64,000 bases of DNA, taken from the NCBI GenBank assembly GCA_022782405.1, contig JALFNK010000012.1:1-64000 (forward strand). The letters are read 5' to 3'. Origin of the DNA: Alistipes sp. Lineage in GTDB: Bacteria; Bacteroidota; Bacteroidia; Bacteroidales; Rikenellaceae. Of this stretch, positions 20,401-28,501 are shown piece after piece; position 1 is the first letter of the stretch, and each line of letters opens with the position of its first letter. The position numbers were made by a program, and so were the translations under genes. Under the pieces are notes generated by a model, which was not told the DNA's origin, searched no databases, and was given only the letters and a program-made list of their open reading frames with translations.

Positions 20401-21015
20401 AATTTTATGGTCGTCTCGTCGCTCAGGAAGGCCGCCGAGATTCTCACGGCGGTGAACGATGAACGGGAGCTTGCCGACGAGTGCACGGCGTTGGCCGACG
20501 AGGTGGCTGCGGCATTGCAGAAATACGCCGTCGTGGAACATCCGGAGTTCGGAAAAATCTACGCCTTCGAGGTCGACGGTTTCGGCAGCGCGCAGCTTAT
20601 GGACGACGCCAATGTGCCGTCGCTTTTGGCGATGGCCTATCTGGGCGATGTGGAGCGCACGGACCCCGTGTATGAAAACACCCGCCGCTTCGTCTGGAGC
20701 GAAGACAATCCCTATTTCTGGCGCGGTGCGGCCGGCGAAGGCATCGGCGGTCCGCATATCGGAGTCGAGATGATCTGGCCCATGAGCATTATGATGCGGG
20801 CCTTTACCTCGACCGACGATGCCGAGATCCGCGACTGCATCTGCCAGCTTATCACCACCGACGCCGGAACGGGCTTCATGCACGAGTCGTTCTCGCGCCA
20901 CGACGCCGCGGATTACACCCGCGCGTGGTTCGCCTGGCAGAATACCCTGTTCGGGGAGCTGATCCTCAAACTCGTAAACGACGGTAAAACAGATTTGCTG
21001 AACTCGATAAACTAA
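17488..21015 (+). CDS. GH92-GH125 fusion, bifunctional alpha-mannosidase
   Basis: This 1175-aa lipoprotein (LLTAC lipobox, Cys about 17) has a complete GH92 unit (about 25-720: WDTYRA, CEGNAWQYTW, GNEPSHH, GNEDVGQMSAW) followed without a stop by a GH125 unit (about 740-1165: TGDIPAMWLRDS with the acid Asp, and GFMHESFS with the base Glu). GH92 enzymes are usually calcium-dependent alpha-1,2/1,3-mannosidases and GH125 removes alpha-1,6-mannose, so one polypeptide could strip both arms of the core. The ATG directly abuts the previous stop codon. Confidence 0.93.
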   Translation: MNITQLLTAAGLLLTACAQPAAEENYTRFVDPKIGTGGHGHVFVGANVPFGMVQVGPTSIPQAWDWTSGYHASDSTVIGFSHTHLSGTGIGDLFDITVMPVTGEVTYARGEEKDPASGMWSYADRTKEITKPGYYSVPLTRYGITAEMTATERVGLHRYTFPASDAAAVVFDLENGGCWDKATQTHLEKEGDSRITGWRYSTGWAKDQRVYFVAEFSKPFAKFETVGDKYARASFATTDGEQVLLKVALSPVSIEGAKANLVAELPGWDFDATVKAADAKWNAELSKVKVTTTDEAAKRIFYTALYHTMVAPSLFCDVNGDYYGSDHEIHRNADFTNYTTFSLWDTYRAAMPLMTILHPEKMPDIIRTMLAIADEQGRLPVWHLWGNETDCMVGNPGIPVVADALVKGIEGFDREKAFEAIKKTAMNPDRGNGLRMQYGYIPCDLFNEAVAYDMEYALADGAAARAAEVLGRMEDAKFFEERSHSYRNYFDPSTRFMRGRDSRKGWRTPFDPFHSTHRADDYCEGNAWQYTWLAPHDVEGLQGCFGSRAKLIEKLDSLFIVSPVIQGGNTSPDISGLIGQYAHGNEPSHHILYLYTMLGQPWKTADKVREVLTTLYHDAPDGLSGNEDVGQMSAWYILSSLGMYEAEPAGGRYWFGSPLFDRAELKVEGGVFTITAENNSAENKYIQRVWLDGQLYTKPWIAHADVVRGGELRFEMGAEPKVWYCPQEPEAYADQRPEKRLFTSEAVEAEIGRVSAQLTNDRIRWMFRNCFPNTLDTTVHYREDEDGNPDTYVYTGDIPAMWLRDSGAQVWPYVQLCGNDVPLRRMIAGVIRRQFKLINIDPYANAFNDGPTGAGEDAEFYPQNPWVFERKWEIDSHCYPIRLAHHYWKTTGDVSVFDAEWVAAMRNIIKTLREQQRKEGPGPYTFLRTTDRQLDTKCCVGRGNPVNPVGLIASAFRPSDDATTFEFLVPSNFMVVSSLRKAAEILTAVNDERELADECTALADEVAAALQKYAVVEHPEFGKIYAFEVDGFGSAQLMDDANVPSLLAMAYLGDVERTDPVYENTRRFVWSEDNPYFWRGAAGEGIGGPHIGVEMIWPMSIMMRAFTSTDDAEIRDCICQLITTDAGTGFMHESFSRHDAADYTRAWFAWQNTLFGELILKLVNDGKTDLLNSIN

Positions 21016-21033
21016 CCGAAAAAACAAACTGCC

Positions 21034-23286
21034 ATGATAAGACCTGTTTCTTTTCTGTTACTTGCCGCCGTCCTATGCGGCGGTTGCGGGAACCGTACCG
21101 CGCGTTCCGCAGCAACTCCCTGCGACGAACCCCTGCCGTGCCCCTCGGAATACGTCTCGACGCTGGTCGGAACCCAGTCGGACTATACGCTTTCGACAGG
21201 CAACACCTATCCGGCGGTTGCCCTGCCGTGGGGTATGAACTTCTGGACGCCCCAGACGGGCAAGATGGGCGACGGATGGGCTTACACCTACGGGGCGCAT
21301 ACCATCCGGGGGTTCAAGCAGACCCACCAGCCCTCGCCGTGGATCAACGATTACGGACAGTTTTCGCTGATGCCCGTGCGGGGCAAAGACAGGATCGATG
21401 AAAACGCCCGCCAAAGCTGGTTCTCGCACCAGTCGGAGACGGCCAAACCGTATTATTATTCGGTTTACCTCGCCGACCACGACGTTATCGCAGAAATGGC
21501 CCCGACCGAACGCGCCGCCGTGATGCGCTTCACGTTCCCCGAATCGGATGAGTCGGGCGTGGTGATCGACGCTTTCGACCGCGGGTCTTGCGTGAGGATC
21601 CGCGACAAACGGACTGTTACGGGTTACACGACGCGCAACAGCGGCGGCGTGCCCGAAAATTTCCGCAATTACTTCGTCATCCGCTTCGACAAGCCCGTCG
21701 AGAGTTTCCGGGTCTTCGACGGAACAGACGAGATCAAGGGTTTGAGCATCGAGGGTGGACATGCCGTAGCGGCGGTCTATTTTACCACCCGCCGCGGCGA
21801 GCAGGTCACGGCGCGTGTTGCCTCGTCGTTCATCTCCGAGAAACAGGCTTTCAGGAATCTCAAGGAGTTGGGCAAGGACGATTTCGAAACCGTAAAAGCA
21901 AAAGCGCAGGAACGCTGGGACGAGGTTCTTGGTAAAATAGAGGTTGCGGGCGGTACTACGGACCAATACCGCACCTTCTACTCGTGCCTTTACCGCTCCA
22001 CTCTCTTCCCGCGAAAATTCTACGAGATCGACGCTGCGGGCAACCCCGTGCACTACAGCCCCTACAACGGCGAGGTGCTGCCGGGTTATATATACACCGA
22101 TACGGGTTTTTGGGATACGTTCCGGAGCCTGTTCCCGCTGCTGAACCTCGTCTATCCCTCGGTCAACGCCGAGATTCAGGCCGGACTGGCCAACACCTGC
22201 CGTGAGAGCGGCTTCCTGCCCGAATGGGCTTCGCCGGGTCACCGTGGCTGCATGGTGGGCAACAACTCGGCATCGGTCGTGTCGGACGCCATCCTCAAGG
22301 GCATCACCCCGCAGGAGGACATTGCCACGCTCTACGAGGCGATGCTCGCGGGACGCGACAAGGTGCACCCTACGGTAAGTTCCACGGGACGCCTCGGACA
22401 CGAGTATTACAACACGCTGGGCTATGTGCCCTACGACGTGGGCATCAACGAGAGCGCCGCCCGGACGCTGGAATACGCCTACGACGACTGGTGTATCGCG
22501 CAGGTCGCAAAGAAACTGGGCAATACCGAAGATGTGAAACAGCTGGAAAAGGCCTCGCAGAACTATAAAAATCTGTTCGACCCCGAGACCCGCCTGATGC
22601 GCGGGCGCAACGAAGACGGAACCTTCCAGTCGCCGTTCAGCCCCTACAAGTGGGGCGACGCCTTTACCGAAGGCAACGCGTGGCACTACACCTGGTCGGT
22701 GTTCCACGATCCGGAGGGCCTTGCAACCCTGATGGGCGGCAAGGAAGGATTTGCCGAGATGCTCGATTCGGTGTTCGTCGTGCCGCCGATCTATGACGAT
22801 AGCTATTACGGGTTCCGCATCCACGAAATTACGGAGATGCAGGTGGCCAACATGGGCAACTACGCCCACGGCAATCAGCCTGCGCAGCACATGATCTACC
22901 TCTACAACTATGTCGGACAGCCGTGGAAGGCGCAGTGGTGGACGCGCGAAGTGATGGACCGGCTCTATTCCGCAAAACCCGACGGTTACTGTGGCGACGA
23001 GGACAACGGGCAGACTTCGGCATGGTATGTATTCTCGGCCCTCGGATTCTATCCCGTGTGTCCCGGCTCGGACGAATACGCAGTCGGCTCGCCCCTGTTC
23101 AAACGGGCGACGATCCACCTTGAAAATGGAAGTGATATTGTGATCGAAGCTCCGGAGAACTCTCCAGAAAACAGATATGTCGGCAGCATGACCTTTGACG
23201 GCGAGGAGCTGGAAAAACCCTTCCTCAAATATTCCGAACTCAAAAAGGGAGCGAATATACTCTTTGATATGCAAGTTCAAAAATAA
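21034..23286 (+). CDS. GH92 exo-alpha-mannosidase (lipoprotein-like signal)
   Basis: This 750-aa protein has an N-terminal signal with a CGGC-type, slightly atypical lipobox at about residue 18. It carries GH92 motifs: WDTFRS, FTEGNAWHYTW and GDEDNGQTSAWYVFSALGFYP. The loop equivalent to GNEPSHH reads GNQPAQH, so its +1 subsite probably differs from the other two GH92 units. It is the last gene of the plus-strand operon and is followed by a strong terminator. Confidence 0.92.
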   Translation: MIRPVSFLLLAAVLCGGCGNRTARSAATPCDEPLPCPSEYVSTLVGTQSDYTLSTGNTYPAVALPWGMNFWTPQTGKMGDGWAYTYGAHTIRGFKQTHQPSPWINDYGQFSLMPVRGKDRIDENARQSWFSHQSETAKPYYYSVYLADHDVIAEMAPTERAAVMRFTFPESDESGVVIDAFDRGSCVRIRDKRTVTGYTTRNSGGVPENFRNYFVIRFDKPVESFRVFDGTDEIKGLSIEGGHAVAAVYFTTRRGEQVTARVASSFISEKQAFRNLKELGKDDFETVKAKAQERWDEVLGKIEVAGGTTDQYRTFYSCLYRSTLFPRKFYEIDAAGNPVHYSPYNGEVLPGYIYTDTGFWDTFRSLFPLLNLVYPSVNAEIQAGLANTCRESGFLPEWASPGHRGCMVGNNSASVVSDAILKGITPQEDIATLYEAMLAGRDKVHPTVSSTGRLGHEYYNTLGYVPYDVGINESAARTLEYAYDDWCIAQVAKKLGNTEDVKQLEKASQNYKNLFDPETRLMRGRNEDGTFQSPFSPYKWGDAFTEGNAWHYTWSVFHDPEGLATLMGGKEGFAEMLDSVFVVPPIYDDSYYGFRIHEITEMQVANMGNYAHGNQPAQHMIYLYNYVGQPWKAQWWTREVMDRLYSAKPDGYCGDEDNGQTSAWYVFSALGFYPVCPGSDEYAVGSPLFKRATIHLENGSDIVIEAPENSPENRYVGSMTFDGEELEKPFLKYSELKKGANILFDMQVQK

Positions 23287-23344
23287 TATTTGTCCCGAAA
23301 CTCATATATTCTTTGAGTAATTGGAAGGATAATAAAATTACAAA

Positions 23345-23382
23345 GGACCGGGACAATTGTACGTCCCGGTCCTTATTTTATT
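23345..23382 (+). terminator. Strong terminator of the mannosidase operon
   Basis: A perfect 10-bp stem, GGACCGGGAC (23345-23354) with GTCCCGGTCC (23363-23372), is followed by TTATTTTATT. It lies 58 bp after the last GH92 stop. A T-rich stretch also follows on the other strand, so it may serve the convergent 23428-23778 gene as well. Confidence 0.85.
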
Positions 23383-23427
23383 GCAACCTTTGCGACCAGA
23401 TGAAGGTCTGCAAATGCCAATTCCCAT

Positions 23428-23778
23428 TTATTGCGCAATTCCGGTTTCATTCAAACTCACTATTGCATAGATATTGGCCGGATCATCCTTTTCCGTGTAA
23501 TAGCTTACACTATATACCGTGCTGCATTCCATTCCAACCTCATACAACCAATCCTCCACAGCATAATCCTGATAGCGTTCAGAGTTTAAACTTTTCAGCC
23601 CTTCCGGACTTAATATTTCCCCGATGTCCGCACGGTCAAACTTGCGGGCTTCGATCCATATCCAGGCATTTACAAACTCTCCGATCCGGGGAAGAAAAGG
23701 GTAATTCCAATCCACATCGACTTCAAACCATTCTTTAAAATACCGATGTTCCATGCTAAACTTGATATGTGTGCCCAT
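23428..23778 (-). CDS. Hypothetical protein
   Basis: This 116-aa protein is not recognised. It is rich in aromatic and acidic residues, with no signal peptide or membrane segment. It has its own consensus promoter (23817-23847), which supports it as a real gene. It is convergent with the mannosidase operon and lies between that operon and the conjugative element, so it could belong to either. Confidence 0.6.
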   Translation of the reverse strand: MGTHIKFSMEHRYFKEWFEVDVDWNYPFLPRIGEFVNAWIWIEARKFDRADIGEILSPEGLKSLNSERYQDYAVEDWLYEVGMECSTVYSVSYYTEKDDPANIYAIVSLNETGIAQ

Positions 23779-23816
23779 AATGCAAATTTTGAAGTGTGAG
23801 AGCTAAATACAATACA

Positions 23817-23847
23817 CAAATGTAAGATTTTTACATCATTCTGCAAA
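23817..23847 (-). promoter_or_regulatory. Consensus Bacteroides promoter of the 116-aa hypothetical gene
   Basis: On the minus strand, TTTG (23847-23844) and TACATTTG (23824-23817) are separated by 19 bp. This agrees with the TTTG/TAnnTTTG consensus. Transcription would start about 30 bp before the ATG at 23778. Confidence 0.6.
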
Positions 23848-24103
23848 TAGTATCGCGTTCAGTTCGGCTAATTCTTGGGAATGTGGTTTTATTTCACTAA
23901 AATACAATATGTTGAGAATCCGAATATTCTCGCCAAGGCAGCAGTTGCGGTATCTGTTTGTTGCAATGACATTATATTCTTGACAAGACTTGTTTCTGAA
24001 GTGTAAAGCAAACTGCCTGTCTGCCGTCGTTGCGGTTCTTCTGATATTGCTCAAAATCCGAAATTCGGATGAGCTCTCCAAAGAGTACGAAATTCCAATT
24101 GCG
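23848..24103. other. Gene-poor stretch at the left edge of the conjugative element
   Basis: No convincing gene is visible. The stretch is AT-rich and separates the hypothetical gene from the relaxase gene. The left attachment site of the element probably lies here or slightly to the left. No direct repeat can be matched because the right end is outside the window. Confidence 0.35.
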
Positions 24104-25336
24104 TTATCTGTGTAATCTTCGTTTTCTCCGTCGTTGGATCTGCCTTTGCTGCTCTTCATAGGCATCCGTATTGGCTAAATCCAATACCGTATCCACGATG
24201 CCCGAAATGGGATTGACGGCATGACCGGGCTGTCGGTCGTGCTGCGGCTCCTGCCGCTGCTCGGACCCGATATGCGGCGATTCTCTGGGAGCAGGATAGA
24301 GTCCGTTGAAAGCGTTTGCCGAGAACTCCTTTCCCAGCACCGACCCGTTGGCGACGATACCTTCGTTGTGGTCGATGAATGTCACCCCGTAAATCCTACC
24401 TACCGGATTGATCCGGAAGATAGCATCTATATTGTCGGCCTTGAGCAGTCGCCGGAACTCGTCCCGTGTATTGTATGGGCTCATGGCGTCTTTGACCGTA
24501 TGACGCAAATGGTCGAGCGCGTCCGGTTCTTTCAGCTTTTCCTTTGATTTTGCATAATACGCTTGCAGAGCTTTATAACCTACGTCTTTCCCTATTTTGC
24601 TCGACTTGAAGGGTGTGCCTATTCCATAGCCGTCGTCGGTCATGGCTCCGTAGATTACTCCGGCATAGTTCCGTCCATCGATCGTTCCCGTACGTTCTTC
24701 GACCGAGACATTGAAGCGTTCCAGCAACGTGCGCAACTCCCCGTAGGACGAGCATTTGTAATGGCGCAGGCACGACCGTACGACAGACGATATCTGCTGC
24801 TTGACATTCCCCTCGGGATAATTCACTTTCCGCAGCCCCTCCTTGTCCGTCTGTTCCTGCCCCTTGATACTCGGATGCAGGCCGTATTTCTGCTCCAACG
24901 AGCGCAGGATATCCATCGACCGCCGGGCTTCATAATCATGGGATAACTTACGGCCGTTCTCATCGATTCGTAATGATACGACATGAAGGTGCTCCCTGTC
25001 GATATCCGTATGTTTGAAGACGATATAGGGCTGGTTGCCGTAACCCATACGCTCCATGTATTCCTGTGCAATCTCCCGAAGTTGTCCGACGGTCAGTTTA
25101 TCTTCCGGCGAAGGGTTCAGCGAGACATGGAATACCGTGTTACTCGTGCGCCGATTGGCTTCGAGATACGGCATAAAACTCTCCATGCAGGCATCGACAT
25201 CCATTTGCCCATGTTTGTCGAACGGCTCGAGCATCTTCTGCCAATAGAGCACTTCGGCTTCATCCTTATCTACTTTCTCCTTGTTGTAATACAGAGCCCC
25301 TCCGGGCGAGGAGCCCGACCTTATATTCGCAACCAC
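24104..25336 (-). CDS. mobB: Relaxase/mobilization nuclease MobB
   Basis: This 410-aa MOBP-type relaxase has the three-histidine motif HTDIDREHLH at about 109-118, preceded by the FHVSLNPSPED strand typical of Bacteroidetes relaxases. The C-terminus is basic. It nicks oriT and pilots the strand during conjugation. It overlaps mobA by 16 bp. The mobC coupling-protein gene that usually follows mobB is absent. Confidence 0.92.
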   Translation of the reverse strand: MVANIRSGSSPGGALYYNKEKVDKDEAEVLYWQKMLEPFDKHGQMDVDACMESFMPYLEANRRTSNTVFHVSLNPSPEDKLTVGQLREIAQEYMERMGYGNQPYIVFKHTDIDREHLHVVSLRIDENGRKLSHDYEARRSMDILRSLEQKYGLHPSIKGQEQTDKEGLRKVNYPEGNVKQQISSVVRSCLRHYKCSSYGELRTLLERFNVSVEERTGTIDGRNYAGVIYGAMTDDGYGIGTPFKSSKIGKDVGYKALQAYYAKSKEKLKEPDALDHLRHTVKDAMSPYNTRDEFRRLLKADNIDAIFRINPVGRIYGVTFIDHNEGIVANGSVLGKEFSANAFNGLYPAPRESPHIGSEQRQEPQHDRQPGHAVNPISGIVDTVLDLANTDAYEEQQRQIQRRRKRRLHR

Positions 25337-25740
25337 TCCTTCGCCTGTCTTGCGAGGTTGAGAATCTCGATACTCAGGGCCTTCAGCTCACGAGTCCGCT
25401 GTTCCAGCATGGCGATCTGATGCGGGATTGTGACGCTTGAAAAGTGCGCATTGACGGCTTTTACAACCTGATTATAGTTGTTCGCAAGTTTCTGAAATTG
25501 GAAATAAAAGTCATTCAGCCGGGCAATGAACTGTACTTTCGAAGGGTCGCGTTTGAGGACTTCGAAGCGCTCCGAGAAGATACGTTTGACGATAAATCGG
25601 CTCCGGTTATGTTCCAGTCCGGCCTCTGCAAGCATCTTTTCAAAGCGGATATTTTCCTCTGTGGTGAGCTTAAAATTGTATCGGTGGATACGGGGATCGG
25701 TAGCTGTAGGCCGTCCGGTTCTCTTTTTAGCGGTTGTCAT
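25321..25740 (-). CDS. mobA: Mobilization accessory protein MobA
   Basis: This 139-aa protein begins MTTAKKRTGRP and carries an N-terminal ribbon-helix-helix-like segment (TTEENIRFEKMLAEAGL) and a C-terminal helical region. It is typical of the Bacteroidetes relaxosome accessory proteins that bind oriT beside MobB. I rejected a start 288 bp upstream because it would run through the palindromic oriT region. Confidence 0.85.
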   Translation of the reverse strand: MTTAKKRTGRPTATDPRIHRYNFKLTTEENIRFEKMLAEAGLEHNRSRFIVKRIFSERFEVLKRDPSKVQFIARLNDFYFQFQKLANNYNQVVKAVNAHFSSVTIPHQIAMLEQRTRELKALSIEILNLARQAKEWLRI

Positions 25741-26295
25741 AGTGTCGGTAGTTAAAGTGGCGTGACTCGGGAACGCCACCCGGCCTCGCAGAGCGAGCAC
25801 CTTTGTATGTCGAAAATCTTTTCGGCATACAAAGGTACAGCTCGCTCCCATCTGGCGATGGGAAAAATCCGCGCCGGAGAATCTCTGACCGAAGTTTTCA
25901 GAATTTCCCGAAGCGGTTTCCGGAACCGGATCTGTTCCCACTGCAATATTACAACCGCTGAGAGCTGAAAAAAAGCCCGGTGAACGGACTGGAGCGGACT
26001 GGAGCGGACATTGGAACGGAAGCGTCACAAGCGGTTGTATATTGTGGCAGGAATAAAAGAAAGCGTTTGTGAGCCATGAAATTGAATCACCCTAAAAGGA
26101 TATCGTGCCGGCGCGACGGAGATTGTTCCGGGACGAAATTCGTCGTTAAAATTGCTCTTTCCCTCTTTCGGAATAAAGGATATCCACAAAATATGAATTT
26201 CTGAAAGAGTGCATTTCTGGATGCAGCAAAAATGCAAAATTCGATAGAATGGCTATCCTAAAACGCGAGTTGTTGAACTTTTTAAATACCGTATT
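25741..26295. other. Presumed oriT and divergent promoter region with palindromes
   Basis: This 555-bp stretch lies between divergent mobA and parA and has no credible gene. Three inverted repeats sit close to mobA: 25757-25763 with 25773-25779 (7 bp), a large imperfect palindrome 25791-25847 with about 26-nt arms, and a short TCCCAT/ATGGGA pair at 25846-25862. A minus-strand TACCTTTG (25837-25830) inside the large palindrome matches the -7 box and could drive mobAB. Relaxase target sites normally lie in such a position. Confidence 0.6.
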
Positions 26296-27057
26296 ATGAA
26301 CATCACCCCTGTAAGTATTGCCGTCTGCAATCAGAAAGGCGGCGTCGGAAAATCGACTTTCACGGTACTGCTCGCCAGTTACCTGCATTACATCGTCGGA
26401 CACGACGTGTTGGTCGTGGACTGCGACTATCCCCAATGGTCGATCTATGCCCAGCGAGAGCGGGAACTATCGCTCATCGAGCATGACGATTACCACAAGC
26501 TGTTGCTGGTACGTCAATTCAAAGCCACGGGGCGCAAACTCTGGCCGCTGCTGAAATGCATGCCTCCCGAAGCCCCCGAAGAAGTCGAGCGGCTGCTGCA
26601 AAGCGGTTGCCATCCCCGCATCATTCTCTACGATTTGCCGGGAACGGTCAATGCCGAAGGCGTCATTCGGCTACTCGCATCGTTGGACGCTGTCTTTGTG
26701 CCCCTGAAAGCCGACAAGGTCGTCATGGAAAGTACGCTCTCCTTTGCCCGGAGCCTCACCACTAACCTTGCCCAGAATCCGGGACTCACCTTACGGAGCG
26801 TCTATCTTTTCTGGACGATGATAGACCGTCGTGAACGAACGCCGCTTTACGATCAATACGAGGCTGTTATCCGCAAGCTCGGGTTGCCGCTTATGGCAAC
26901 TCATATTCCTTACCGTTCGAAGTTCAACAAAGAGCTGCTCCCCGAAGGTACTGGAGTCGGCCGCTCAACTTTGCTGGCTCCGGAACGAGCTTTTGCCCGT
27001 GAAGCACAGATCGAGGCCCTCGCGACAGAAATTCTCACGCTTCTTAACATCCGCTAA
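26296..27057 (+). CDS. ParA-family ATPase (TraA position)
   Basis: This 253-aa protein has the deviant Walker A motif KGGVGKST at about 14-21 and a Walker B-like ILYDLPG at about 115-121. It is the first gene of the plus-strand transfer operon, where Bacteroides conjugative transposons carry a ParA-like TraA. It probably positions or partitions the element, perhaps with the ParB-like protein at 50702-52744. Confidence 0.88.
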   Translation: MNITPVSIAVCNQKGGVGKSTFTVLLASYLHYIVGHDVLVVDCDYPQWSIYAQRERELSLIEHDDYHKLLLVRQFKATGRKLWPLLKCMPPEAPEEVERLLQSGCHPRIILYDLPGTVNAEGVIRLLASLDAVFVPLKADKVVMESTLSFARSLTTNLAQNPGLTLRSVYLFWTMIDRRERTPLYDQYEAVIRKLGLPLMATHIPYRSKFNKELLPEGTGVGRSTLLAPERAFAREAQIEALATEILTLLNIR

Positions 27058-27059
27058 CA

Positions 27060-27506
27060 ATGGTCAAGAAACCCAAAGTCGAAGTCGACGAAGGTCTGGT
27101 AAGACAGGTGATCGCAGGACAGTTGCCCCTCACGACGAAAGTTACACGCGAGATAGAAGATCCTGCGCAGCAAGAGCCGGGAGCAGAACCGGATGTTGTT
27201 GTCCGGGATTCCGAAGAAGAAGCACAAGATATTCCCACCCCGGCACCGGAACCCCGGCGGCGACGGACAATGGTCATTCCGGATTTTGAGCAGACCTATA
27301 TGACACGCCATGATATCCACGTTCGCTCGGCCTTATATGTAAGTATCGACACCAAGCGAAAGGTATTGGATGTGGTCAAGAAAATCGGCAGCGAATATAT
27401 GACAGCTACGTCTTATGTCGAGAATATCGTGCGGCAGCATCTCGAACTGTACAAAGACGACATCAATAGAATTTACAAACAGAAAAGCACCCAAAATCTT
27501 ATCTAA
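27060..27506 (+). CDS. DUF3408 protein, first of three
   Basis: This 148-aa protein has a variable, acidic N-terminal half and a conserved C-terminal DUF3408 domain (about 85-148) with RSALYVSIDTKRKVLDVV and an ATSYVENIVRQHLELY helix. This looks like a ribbon-helix-helix or other short helical fold. It starts 2 bp after parA. DUF3408 proteins are regular members of Bacteroidetes conjugative elements; their function is unknown. Confidence 0.8.
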   Translation: MVKKPKVEVDEGLVRQVIAGQLPLTTKVTREIEDPAQQEPGAEPDVVVRDSEEEAQDIPTPAPEPRRRRTMVIPDFEQTYMTRHDIHVRSALYVSIDTKRKVLDVVKKIGSEYMTATSYVENIVRQHLELYKDDINRIYKQKSTQNLI

Positions 27507-27507
27507 A

Positions 27508-27939
27508 ATGAAAAAGAACTGTTTTGCGCGTATGCGCCCGTCACTCAAGGCTGCGTCCGTTCCCGACGCTCCGGCATCCATTGTTGCCGCACCTGAAGAT
27601 TCTTCAAATCCCGATTCTCTGCCTTCCGAAACGGTCGTACCCGAAAGGCAGGGTGTGAAGCCGGAGCGTGCTCACGTACCGGACATACGACGGCGACGTT
27701 CGATGAAATTGCCCGACTACAAAAAAACATTTCTTGTCCGGGTGGATTACGACTTCCGCGCCTCGCTCTATGTCAGTGCCCCTACGAAACGGAAAATCCT
27801 TGAAGTCCTGAAAAAAATCGGCGGCGAGCGACTGACCGCGACATCTTATGTAGATAATATCCTGCGGCACCATCTCGAAATATTCCGCGACGAGATCAAC
27901 CGCATACATCAAGAACAGAATTACCATAACATCATCTAA
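27508..27939 (+). CDS. DUF3408 protein, second of three
   Basis: This 143-aa paralogue of the neighbours shares the C-terminal RASLYVSAPTKRKILEVL and ATSYVDNILRHHLEIF segments, with an unrelated N-terminal half. The ATG at 27508 follows the previous stop by 1 bp. The conserved C-terminus ends in EINRIHQEQN-type residues seen in all three copies. Confidence 0.8.
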   Translation: MKKNCFARMRPSLKAASVPDAPASIVAAPEDSSNPDSLPSETVVPERQGVKPERAHVPDIRRRRSMKLPDYKKTFLVRVDYDFRASLYVSAPTKRKILEVLKKIGGERLTATSYVDNILRHHLEIFRDEINRIHQEQNYHNII

Positions 27940-27951
27940 AACTTTTCAATC

Positions 27952-28449
27952 ATGTCGAACGATTATTTATCCGACCTGCACTTTTGGGAGATGCTGGGTC
28001 TTATTATGCTCGGATTGACACTTCTTTGGACTACTATTTCCGGGATCAGCTCCTTGATACAGCATTGGCGGCGCCCGGAGCGTCCCGATGCCCCGGCACC
28101 TCTTCCGGCCGATGACCGTGAGGATTTCATCCGGGACCGACGACGGGAAGAGCCCGATAAACGGGAAATGCCGCTTCCGGCCCCCTTCCGGCCTCTGCGA
28201 CCCAATGACGACATTGTCACCGGCGACTTCGACCGAATGTTCCTGCAGCCAAGAAGCATTCGTGCCCGCTCGGCTCTTTATGTCAGCAGCGAAACCAAAC
28301 GTAAAGTATTGGAGGTCGTCCGTAAGGTCGGCGATGAGCACACGACCGCGACATCCTATGTCGAAAATATTTTACGTCACCATCTCGATCTGTACAAAGA
28401 CGAGATCAATCGACTGTATCAAGAGCGAAACCCGCAAGACCTGCTTTAA
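27952..28449 (+). CDS. DUF3408 protein with membrane anchor, third of three
   Basis: This 165-aa protein differs from the other two in having a membrane segment at about 10-34 before a charged Pro-rich linker. The DUF3408 domain (about 100-165) is conserved (RSALYVSSETKRKVLEVV, ATSYVENILRHHLDLY). The three paralogues may act together, with this one at the membrane. Confidence 0.8.
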   Translation: MSNDYLSDLHFWEMLGLIMLGLTLLWTTISGISSLIQHWRRPERPDAPAPLPADDREDFIRDRRREEPDKREMPLPAPFRPLRPNDDIVTGDFDRMFLQPRSIRARSALYVSSETKRKVLEVVRKVGDEHTTATSYVENILRHHLDLYKDEINRLYQERNPQDLL

Positions 28450-28501
28450 TAGGAAGCATAGAAAACAGGATAGTTGTTACAACCTTAAAATTCTTTCTAC
28501 C

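Noticed and set aside
17503..21027. Very long open frame on the minus strand opposite the GH92-GH125 gene
   Set aside because: It is a compositional shadow in GC-rich coding sequence; it has no family motifs and the plus strand is clearly coding. The same applies to the long frames opposite the third GH92 and manA.
23848..24165. 109-aa minus-strand frame overlapping the relaxase end
   Set aside because: It overlaps mobB in another frame and shows no family features or promoter.
25741..26028. N-terminal extension of MobA
   Set aside because: It would run through the palindromic region and lacks conservation-like sequence; the usual MobA-type start is at 25740.
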